Source: Usnea hakonensis
Taxonomy: Eukaryota; Ascomycota; Lecanoromycetes; Lecanorales; Parmeliaceae
DNA: 64,000 bases
Direction: 5' to 3'
NCBI GenBank assembly: GCA_013423325.1
Contig: BLJB01000106.1
Location: 99,812 to 163,811, forward strand
Shown here piece after piece: positions 44,634-53,725 of the stretch. Both the position numbers and the translations under genes were made by a program. Each line of letters opens with the position of its first letter. Position 1 is the first letter of the stretch. The notes under the pieces were generated by a model, which saw only the letters and a program-made list of their open reading frames with translations, searched no databases and was not told where the DNA came from.

Positions 44634-46964
44634 TTTGTTGATTGGAAACAATGAGTGAAAAGAAAGATAATAACTACGGATTTATAGGGACCCAGAATAT
44701 TGAAATTTCGTACTAAGTGAGAAAAATTGAGCATGTGGGGACATAAGACATGAGTCAACTGTATCAGTAATTTGAATAAATTATACATCCCACAAGTCCA
44801 CATTCTTTCCACATCTTTGTTATCTCTGTGACCCACCTCCAGCCCACTTGGGCCCACACAGAAGGAGTAAAATGGGGGTGTAGAGCGAACGCCATCTTCG
44901 AACTAGAAGTTTAGCCATTGACTGGAGTCCATCATAGATTACGTGCGATTCGAGTCAATAGGTGTCTTGCGATGGCGCTGATACGTTATTCACTGAGGCT
45001 CAGATGACATCAGACCAATCGGCAAGCAAGTTTCTCCGCGCCGAGCTTGGCAACTTATCTACTGCGAGTAAGAATTGTATAGCTCTAGCATTAACCTATA
45101 AAATCTGCAACTCCTCCTCCCTCCCCTACATATGCCTCATGCTCCACAACAATAACAAGCCTGATGAATCAGCATAAGCATCAGCTTGGTAGACAGCCGA
45201 GCATCCAGAAATAGCAACCTATGGTGCACCTCAAGTCTCAACCCTCACAACCAAAGCCGGACGGAATACCCTGCAATCGAGTCCCGCTTTGCTGCCGTTC
45301 GTCAGTATACACAAGAGAGAAGTGCGAGAAATTGAAGATAAAAATACGGAAAATAGGTCCAACCGTCCCACGCATTACAACAATCTCACCAAAAAGTCCA
45401 GAACCACCGCCCTCGAATCAACAAGTCGCTGTAAACCAGCTGACGCTGACAGTAGCTAGGTACCAACTCGTACCCATCTCCGTCCTCCGCACCGCCCTCC
45501 GAAAACCCAAAAGTCCCTACTCTAAGACCCATCTCCAAAAACCCTCCCCGAATATCCGGATCCCATTCCTCCAAGTCGTTAGAGCAAGCCCGCGCACTGG
45601 AGCGCATAAACCAAATAAGCCGTACCCACACCAAACCAAACCCGATAAAAAAAAAACCACCCTACTCTACATTTCCCCACATCCCAAAAACAACAACTCC
45701 GTCGGGTCGCATGATGGGAATGCCCTAAGGTAAAAGTACTGCCACTTAGATAGCAGTCCGTGTCCGCAAGAAAGAAAGAAAGAAAGGAAAATGCGGGGTC
45801 ATGTCGCCACCGCCCCGGGAAAATCTTATCTGAGCCGTCACAGAACACTAAGGTAAACGTACCAAGAAACGGAATACTGATCCAGCGCCATCAGGAATCG
45901 AACCTAAACACGAATCAGACGCCCACTAAACGAACACCATTTGGTGGTTGTGGTGGTGGTGGTGGCTGTGGTGGTGAGAGTACTTACTTCCCTCCCCTCA
46001 ATGCGGTGAAGTAAACATACTTTACTTTAAACCCACACAATAGCATTCCATATGAAGTGGAACACTTGACTCGTATCCATACACTTCAACTTTTTTCCCT
46101 CATTCCTCAACACTAAAATGTCACCGCCGCCCTAGGAAAAAACACCATTTACCAACCAAGCAAAGGCATGCTTAAAGTAAGAAGTCTAGACGCCCAGGTA
46201 CTTTATCAAAGAGGGAATTAAGATAAATAATTCTCCGACCCGCACTTGCATACGGTATGGCAGTGGACATAAAGTAAAACTAAAAAGGGTACGTAAGGTA
46301 GGAAGAGGTAAGATCGCTAAAGTAGTCAATAGCGCACGGGATCAATTCAATAACCACAAGGGAGTTAGGGACTTAGGTCTTATGGTAAAGCGTAAGTACC
46401 CACCATCCTGATTGGGGCAAATTCCTACAGGAGGTCAGGGACGCAGCAGATGATAGGTCCACATTGAGCCAATCTAGCAGTACATGCTAGTAAATGGTAT
46501 ACTTGGTTTAGGGATACCCTAATGTCTATAATTCGTTCAACATCGTCATGGGAGTGGCTCAAATATGTACATTCGAAAATGCTGCATGCATAAAAAGACA
46601 AGAGGTATCATACGGGAAGACGCAATGCTATGCTGCTTCGACGCCCAGTGCGATGCTGTGAGGGCGGCCCGCGCTTGTAACGTAGTAAACTAGAAGTTTA
46701 GACGGCGACCCGTCAATGCCTGAGAGTGAGACTGATCCACCCAGACGCCTTTTTTGGGATCCTTCGGATGCCGTGTCCGTGTAAAGTGAATTTGGCCCTC
46801 GTACGCTAGGCTCAGACTTGGTACGTGAAGGTACGTGAAGAGTGGAGCTGGTGACCATACCCAAGTGATGAAGACCCTACCGCATGGCGATGACGATGGT
46901 GGTGGGGTGGTCGGTCGGGTTCAATGATAGGAATTGGGATAAGAGTTTTGCTGCCCATCTATGC
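44634..46964. other. 2.3-kb gene-poor region with a probable gene remnant
   Basis: The minus-strand reading between about 45386 and 45740 looks like the C-terminus of a membrane protein split by a frame change (see next entry). An ATG-initiated 170-codon plus-strand frame (45221-45733) is antisense to it and very basic and Pro-rich, so I do not accept it as a gene. A GGT-rich run is at 45942-45975. A minus frame at 46628-46858 (MVTSSTLHVPSRTK) lies just past the RGS gene and could be a 3' extension or a small gene, with weak support. Confidence 0.4.
45386..45740 (-). pseudogene. Possible frameshifted membrane-protein remnant
   Basis: One minus frame gives VGWFFFYRVWFGVGTAYLVY then ALQCAGLL and a stop. 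The next frame continues at once with SNDLEEWDPDIRGGFLEMGL, RVGTFGFSEGG and GYELVPSY. Together they resemble a last transmembrane helix followed by an acidic cytosolic tail, interrupted by a one-base frame change near 45595. No upstream exons recognised. Family unknown. Confidence 0.3.
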
Positions 46965-48146
46965 TCAGTCTTCAAGGGTTGGAAATCGATTATCTCTCAT
47001 CCCGGTGCTAGACTTCTTCTTCCATCCCAGCATCTTCTTCCAGGTGGTATCGTTGCGATTTCTGGGACTATGTCCACCGAAATCACTGGAGGGAGGAGTG
47101 TTGGGTGGTGTCATGGGCTCCCTACCTGGACTTGACGCACTGGTAGAATCGTCGTCCAGGAGCTCTGGATCTCCACTACCACTTGACGTGTGACTCGGAG
47201 CACGGCTGCCTCTCGTGAAGCCAGGAATGGGCGTCAGTCGACCAGTTGGGTCATCCCTGGATCCTGATAAAGAAACGTCGACCGAAGATGTCGGAGATGT
47301 CCGTTTTCGAGATCTGCTCCTGATTGAACTTTTCTCGTTTGAGCTGTCCGAGCCGCCTCGTTTTCTAGGCTTCACCTCGACGGGCTTCTGTCGACTCTGA
47401 TTTGATTGTCGAGATTTGGAGGACGGAATCTCGTTGAGAAAAGAAATCAACACTGACTCTTCCATCAGGTTGTAGATAATCTTGACTGCGGCCTCCAGTT
47501 CTTCAGGTTGCGGGGGCGTTGAGTGATTAGGAATCAGGAGTAACCTCTCACGCACGCTGCTAGGTATATTGATCTCCCGGGGGCAATCCGGCATGATGTA
47601 GGCGTTGATCAGACGCTGCCATAGTCCCCTTACCCACCGGCAATCTTCCACGTCTGTTGATATAGGCATGCCAGCCATCTGTGCAGCCAAAGCGTCATAT
47701 TTTTGGCGGTACCGTTCAGCATCCATTGTAAATTCCAAATTCTCTAAGCAATGATTTTGCGAGAGGTATGCGGTGAATGCGCTGAGGGTCCATGGAGGTG
47801 GTGCGGAATTTGAGAGTACCTCTGGGAGGGTAGGTCTTCGAGGATGATAGGGCCCTTCATTCTGTCTGTTGTCTTCCAGACTTGGTGGTCGAGACGACCG
47901 GATGTCTTCCATGGACATGGTTTCTTCGTCGTCAGCGTCCCAGTCTGAGATGACGATGGAAGAACGAGGTGAGGTTTCTGGTGGGGGGGTGGAGAGATAC
48001 AATGACGGGGATGTCTCAGGTTTCTTGCGGATCATGGCTCGTTTCCAGTCCTTAAATCTGGATCTTGCTCTTTCGCTTGCTGAAGCCTTCCTTATCAGTG
48101 AGCGGCTTCGGCCCGATCTATAAGGTGACAGGTCTGGGCGAGCCAC
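46965..48146 (-). CDS. RGS-domain protein (regulator of G-protein signalling), 5' end unresolved
   Basis: Frame of about 393 aa or slightly more, ending NRFPTLED. The translation ARPDLSPYRSGRSRSLIRKA, ERARSRFKDWKRAM is basic. An RGS-like domain follows at about 115-250: WTLSAFTAYLSQNHCLENLEF, MDAERYRQKYDAL, LWQRLINAYI, REINIPSSVRERLL, and AAVKIIYNLMEESVLISFLNE. RGS proteins accelerate GTP hydrolysis by G-alpha subunits at the membrane. The C-terminal 130 residues are Ser-rich and basic. No ATG precedes the conserved N-terminus in this frame; a stop lies at about 48201, and 48146 is only a GTG. A 5' exon, a non-ATG start or a frameshift must be assumed. Confidence 0.8.
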   Translation of the reverse strand: MARPDLSPYRSGRSRSLIRKASASERARSRFKDWKRAMIRKKPETSPSLYLSTPPPETSPRSSIVISDWDADDEETMSMEDIRSSRPPSLEDNRQNEGPYHPRRPTLPEVLSNSAPPPWTLSAFTAYLSQNHCLENLEFTMDAERYRQKYDALAAQMAGMPISTDVEDCRWVRGLWQRLINAYIMPDCPREINIPSSVRERLLLIPNHSTPPQPEELEAAVKIIYNLMEESVLISFLNEIPSSKSRQSNQSRQKPVEVKPRKRGGSDSSNEKSSIRSRSRKRTSPTSSVDVSLSGSRDDPTGRLTPIPGFTRGSRAPSHTSSGSGDPELLDDDSTSASSPGREPMTPPNTPPSSDFGGHSPRNRNDTTWKKMLGWKKKSSTGMRDNRFPTLED

Positions 48147-48632
48147 CGTGACACGAGGCCTCGACGCCTTCGAGGAAGATGTTCGGAGGGTTTGGTATTA
48201 TGTGGACCATTGAAGGAAGAAAGGCGGGTGTAGCAAAGTCAGTGCCAAGTGGGAGTTGCGTCTTTGATTTTTGCAATTTTCTTGCTCTGTGAGAGACGAC
48301 GAAAATTGGGTCGATCGATTCGATTTGTTCGCCCAGGCGCAGTGAGTACCCGAGATTTATTTTCTCTCACGCGTAGAGTAGTCCCTTCTCTTTCACCGGG
48401 TGAGTCAGAAGGTTTCAAGGTAGGCGGAATATTCGGAAGGCTGCAGAATTTGAAGCAAACTTGTGTAATGGGGGGGGAGTAATTTGCGGGTTTTTGTTTT
48501 GTCGGTAAAGTCTTTTTCAGGACTTCGGGAGGTATGCGGATTTAGACGATATGAAGACTCAGACTCATGAGGTACCTCTCAAGGAAAGTGGGGACAGATA
48601 GATAGATAGGTAAGAAGCAGAATTCAAATGAC

Positions 48633-48675
48633 GAAGTGGAAGTGGAAGTGGAAGTGGAAGTGGAAGTGGAAGTGG
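48633..48675. repeat. (GAAGTG)n hexamer array
   Basis: Seven tandem copies. Confidence 0.92.
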
Positions 48676-49153
48676 TGGAGAAGGAAGTGTGAGGAATTCA
48701 AATCCGAATGAATCAAATCATGGGGGAATGAAAAGAAAAGGAGTGTCTTTTTCGCGACGCAGCAGCAGCCAGCCCAGCAGATGACTGTGTGATCAGTGAT
48801 TTGAAGCCAGTTACAAAAGTCAAGTCTCGTCCAATATTTTGGGCATGGGGAAAAAGGGCTAATAAGCCTAATAAGTGGGAAGCGGCGGCGCAAGGAATTG
48901 CAGGGGTTCCACATTCAACACTCGAACAGACCCATCTAAAAACTCACGCTAATCATACGCTAGAAGGTTTTTCTTTGCACTGTGGAACAACTTTAATTTT
49001 CCATTCTAACAAATAATCACACACATTTTGCTCTTCTCACATCATTATTACTAAGCCTTATTCCCTTATTCCCTCGGTGGCCCCCCCCCTCTCCATTCTC
49101 TAAAGTTCTAAAGTTCTAAAAGTAATCTGGCGGCTGCAAGAGTCCAATGCGAA

Positions 49154-49187
49154 GACTGGAGACTGGAGACTGGAGACTGGAGACTGG
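49154..49187. repeat. (GACTGGA)n heptamer array
   Basis: Nearly five tandem copies. Confidence 0.92.
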
Positions 49188-50107
49188 CGAGTGCCTCTGA
49201 AAACTTGCCTTCCGCTCAACCTGCCCTTTCTGATCCACTCTCGACCGAGCTTCCCAGTAAGTGTTTTTCTGCATCCTACCAATCTTACATCTACTCCGTA
49301 CCCCATCAATATCATGCGAGCCTCATCTCCGTCATCTGCCTTAAGCGACAGAAGACCGACCATATCTTCCGTGTCCGTCATTGTTTAGTGAGACTCCAGG
49401 GGCCCGAGAGATTATTGAACCTCGGCGCCAACAGACGACGAAATAAACTTAGAACGGAACGCTAGTAAGAAATGCTGAGCAAGGGCCAAGGGCAAGGCAA
49501 CAGCGAAAGAGACTAGACGAATCAAAAAGAGGTGATGAAATATACCTAATAATCACTCGAGTCGCTCCAGTATGCAGCACCAACCACCCTTAGCGACGCG
49601 CGATTCGGCTAAATTAAATAACATGATGGTGTGAATTGTGATTATTCGCGACATTGGATGCCATGTTCGAAACGGTGATAGTTGCCCGATAACTCTCTTT
49701 CGTAAATAAAATACGTAGTGGTAGTAAGAAGTACCGAGTACTCCGTAGAGTGACGCCTCTTCCAACCGTCGCTTCTTTGGTTAAAAACATTTCGGAGAAT
49801 ATCTGGGCCAGTCCGGTCGTCAAACCCAAATCCCACGCTTCCTTTCGAGTCAGGAAAGACAAAATGACAGGGGTGATCCGTGTGACCAGCCCTAAGGGGC
49901 AACATCTTTGTTCTTTGATTGGAGCACTAGGAGACTTGGGCAACAGCAGCGGCCAAGAAGCCGCCGCTTTACAGGGTTCGCCAATATGATGCATTAATAA
50001 ATATCAATCGAACACTTCAGGCTTGCATCCCTAGCCTGATTGATCAGCGTGGGAGACGACATTTCATTGTTGCGCATAATTAACTGTGGCCCCGATGGCA
50101 CAATCCA

Positions 50108-50356
50108 TCACGCGCACCTCTGATAAAGCCCCTCGGTTTTCCTATCCTCTTGGCTGACATCATTCCAAGCTTGGCGTCCTTTCACTCTCTCTGAGACTGG
50201 AGGAAATAGGTCCGGGAGATATTCTTTTAGCTGTACACCTGTACTAGCAGCAACGCAGATCTTCCTCACACTCTCACCCGCATCGACCATTCGTTCTGAA
50301 GCAGTGAAGCTGCGCTTATACATGCCAACGCATTTCCGTACAGAATAATAATGCAT
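50108..50356 (-). CDS. Possible small protein, unrecognised
   Basis: ATG-initiated 82-codon frame (MHYYSVRKCVGMYKRS, ending TEGLYQRCA). Composition is balanced, with a plausible amphipathic stretch (DAGESVRKICVAASTGVQL). It lies 269 nt past the RUS gene stop on the same strand. No family recognised. It could equally be a chance frame. Confidence 0.25.
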   Translation of the reverse strand: MHYYSVRKCVGMYKRSFTASERMVDAGESVRKICVAASTGVQLKEYLPDLFPPVSERVKGRQAWNDVSQEDRKTEGLYQRCA

Positions 50357-50624
50357 GTCCTGATTAGGTAGGCCAATAAGGAACCTTTGTATAGAGTACC
50401 GGTACGGACATGATGATCTGCATCAGGGTGTAATCACAAGGGTTTTAGTCTTTGAGCCGCATCATCTCCCTGAGCTTATTGATGCTTGATGCTTAACGCT
50501 TGACGCTTGATACTGAATTCCTTTTGACCCTCGAACCCAATAGCCTGGTCAGCGGCTATGTACTGCGGTCAAAGTTTTCACAGACCGTTCATGTCTTCTA
50601 TTCTGCGAGACACCCGTCTGATCA

Positions 50625-52591
50625 TTATCTCGTCTTCGACATCGCTTGCAAGCTTTCTGCCGAGACATGTATGCGTGAACCGGATGAGGTCTCCAAATTT
50701 GCAATATCAATATTCCATCCGGCGGCTCTGATACGCTCAATAGAATCATCCCATTCATCAGAAATGTCCTTCAATGTCCTTTCGAGCAGTTGAAGTATAA
50801 CTTCTGGACTTGCGCCTGTCGCATATTGCTCTCCAAATCGGTGAGCAGCCCAAAGAGCTAGGGCCCAAGCTTTCAATTGTGCTTTGGCCGAAGCATGATC
50901 TTTAAGAACAACGTATGCTGTCTTTCTTGGTGAATCATACCATACAAGGAAGTCTTCATGACTGTAAATTTTTACCAATCTCTCCAAGATAACGTTGCCG
51001 TCGCGTATAGCGCCTGTCATCATGTGCGCGGGCGCTAAAGTTTTCAGCAGGCTGTGCAACGCCACCCCAATCCTTGCTTTGGCGAATGGTATTGAGTTTT
51101 TCCATCGTAGGACGCCATCATATTCGAATATGCGTTCTTGAGACGATACCTCGCCAGGTGTCATGACCCTGTTGTCGTTCAATAGGTTGGAAAGAACTAT
51201 ATTGGCTCTTTGACGATTGAGACTACATAAGCTCACTGCCTTGACGGCTGCATGATTCGTTGCCAAGTGTATCGAGAGGAGCACAATCAGGCATGTGAAG
51301 GTGGCTACAGGAGATGACACGTATGAGACCACAACACTACCAGCCTATAGCTTGGTAAGTAGCCGTCAGCATAATCGAAGTGATGAAATGTACATACTAG
51401 CATCCTGCGAAGAGCCGTAGTCAGCCATCATATTCAGTCGACAGTCAGGCTCAAGTGAAAGTTATTGATCCAAAGTATTATCAAGTGTACGTACCCCAAT
51501 AGCGAGATTACAGTCTCCTGGCTCGAGTCTTTCTGTTTGACTTTTAGTAGACATCCTGCTGCTATGCGCCGCAAGTGGTAACTCTGTGAGTCGTGGCGAA
51601 GGCTTGCAGGGGTTGGCGTCGTAGGGACACAGAGGTTGGTGTTTTTTCAATGCCAGATCCATTCGCCATCCCGAAAAGTAAAAATGGCCGACTCACAGCG
51701 TTCAACTCTCCCAAATTACCCCATTTGGCAAAATGAGCACTTAGACTAGCCTTGGAACTACCGGCAGCGACGCCACACAACGCTCTTAAGACGCTTGACA
51801 AGCCCAGTAGTAATACTCTTGGTGCTTTCGGTAGCACAGGCGAAAAACAGTCAAAAATCATAGCGGTGTCGTTGAAGACATCCGCGGCAAGCCTGTACAT
51901 CTTGCATTCAGGCTCAAGAGAGGTACCAAGCCGATGGGCGAAGAGAATCGTTGCTACCCGACCCATACACTCTTGAACTACGGAAAGGAGAAGAGCAGAT
52001 GTTGGTGAGGCAGAGGCATCTCCGACTCCCACGCCTACAATGTTGTGTCGGTCAGTCTGTCGCAGCGCTAGCGTGAGAAAGATAGACTCGAGATGGTCAG
52101 AGCCTTGGGGGACCTCACCTTGAAGCACAGCCCTGTTTGCAAGTAACCCGGCTATTGAACTTGAAAAGGCTTGTAGAGAATCCTGCATTGTTCATTATTT
52201 GCCAAGACAAGGCGAGATTTTTGGAAGGAGGGCAGCGATACATAGATCTGGTACCTGCCCGGATGTCGTTAACCGATTCATACGTATTCAATTGAATTTT
52301 CAACAACTCCAAAATACACTGGGCAGAGCAAAAAATACCACATGTAGTCATTAGTCACACTGTGGGGATAGCCTGCCGGCAAGAAAACGTTGAGCAGTCG
52401 AGTCCACAAATTACTTTGCTCTATCGTAGTCTTGATGTTGTAGCCACGTAGACATTAGCGGTAGGATCTCCTTCAATAGAGAGGGTATGAATTTGGGATA
52501 CAATAAACTCGATCCTGTTGGTGCTTTTGGAGTAGATGTAGGCTGCTATATCTCTTCCAGCTTCATCGTATTCTGAGATACGAAGCTCCAT
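50625..52591 (-). CDS. RUS/DUF647 (root UVB sensitive) family protein
   Basis: Eight exons assembled by frame: 52502-52591, 52339-52430, 52242-52254 (13 nt), 52119-52182, 51697-52034, 51495-51532, 51398-51404 (7 nt) and 50625-51344. The introns are 53-164 nt, and the product is 453 aa. The joined protein reads through family landmarks: LNVFLPAGYPHSVTNDY, MWYQIYDSLQAFSSSIAGLL, GVGVGDASASPTSALLL, ECKMYRLAADVFNDTAM, LRALCGVAAGSSKASLSAHFA, DSSQETVISLLGMLAGSVVV, and NRQRANIVLSNLL. The two tiny exons supply YQIY and ML and are needed to keep these blocks intact. RUS proteins are conserved from plants to animals and fungi; plant members act with vitamin B6-linked and auxin processes, and the fungal role is unknown. 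The start MELRISEYDEAG is the best ATG, though the frame is open further upstream. Confidence 0.87.
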
Positions 52592-53725
52592 ATGGACAAT
52601 ACCGCGCAAAGGCAAGACGGTTCTGCAGGTTACACCAATCGCGCGATTGTCGCGATGGTCAGTGCAAAGCGATGAGCGACACCGGTTATTATATTCTAGA
52701 AGTGATAGCGATATGATATAAGGTAGGAGAGGTTGCCTAGGCCCTACGAGTAGCGTAAAAGGAAAGGAGTCATGTTTCAAAAGGTCAAACATGTGAAGTA
52801 GGAAGAAGTATGACAAGAAGACTTGGCGCATTCAACGAATCAGCATCGTTTCAAGGAAGCTCTTTTTCTCACCTTAATAATATTATATAGTATTTTCAAT
52901 TGGGCGATTGGTATTAAGGTGTGTACTACGTGCTCTAAGAGATCGATTGTGGGGGGCCAAATCTGAGCCCAAGCAATGCGTTGCAAGATAGAGTCACTAA
53001 ACCTATTCTATCATAGCTAGCTGCGGCTTTGGTAGATGACTAAGGCAATTTTTAGAATCATGAACGCATATCGAGTCTCGGAAAGAAAGTCAAGACCGAG
53101 GATATCCCTGCAGGCACCAATGAGCTCTCAGGATCTTGATCTAGATTCTGAGAGATTTTCTTTCGAGACTAGAACCATCGACTCTAAAGGTACTTTGGTA
53201 GTAACGTAGCAATAAACAAATTATAGGGGCATATAATAATTATAATAACAAGAAGAGGGCTTTTATTAGTGTATGCGCAGATGATAAATAATAATAATAA
53301 TTCATGGTTAATGGGTAGCAAAGGGCATCATCATTCGGTCAACGAATAAATAAACCAGCCAGTGCCTCGTCATCCCAGCTCATCATCCTTCATCAGCTGT
53401 TGTTGCTACCTATCTAGCTGATGGGAATGGGAAGGGGGAAGGAAAGACCGGACAGAAAAGGCTATCAAAACAAATCAAAAGAAAAGAAAGCCCGGAAAGC
53501 CCGGCATATATCATGTTCAATCGCCATCTTCGCTTGCTGCTGCAGCATGAGAACATGTGCATGCATCTAAAAGCTGGTGGCGGGCAATAACATGCGAGAT
53601 AGATGCGTGGGGCCTTATATAACAATACTACGAGTGCCTGACCTTATTCCTTATTTGCTTCTTGCTTTCTCAAACAAGGGGCCTTGACTTGCCCTCACCT
53701 TTCTCTTTTTCTGTCCCCTTCTATC
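52592..53725. other. Intergenic, divergent promoters of the RUS gene and the 53726 gene
   Basis: The RUS frame stays open on the minus strand to 52831, so a longer N-terminus is possible. AT-rich around 53180-53330 (AATAATAATAAT). TTATATAA at 53615-53622 is a likely TATA box for the 53726 gene. No other gene. Confidence 0.5.

Larger units (their letters stand above)
48147..50624. other. 2.5-kb intergenic region between the RGS and RUS genes
   Basis: It includes the RGS leader. Simple repeats are (GAAGTG)n at 48633-48675 and (GACTGGA)n at 49154-49187. A CTCCGTA-type element is near 49740. A minus frame at 50108-50356 is listed separately. Otherwise nothing recognised. Confidence 0.45.

Noticed and set aside
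45221..45733. 170-codon ATG-initiated plus-strand frame
   Set aside because: Basic, Pro/Lys-rich translation antisense to a more protein-like reading; probably spurious.
45870..45950. Possible tRNA on the minus strand (contains GGTTCGATTCC with a good T-stem)
   Set aside because: No 5' acceptor strand pairs with the 3' side and no proper D- or anticodon arm can be drawn. At most a chance B-box or a tRNA fragment.
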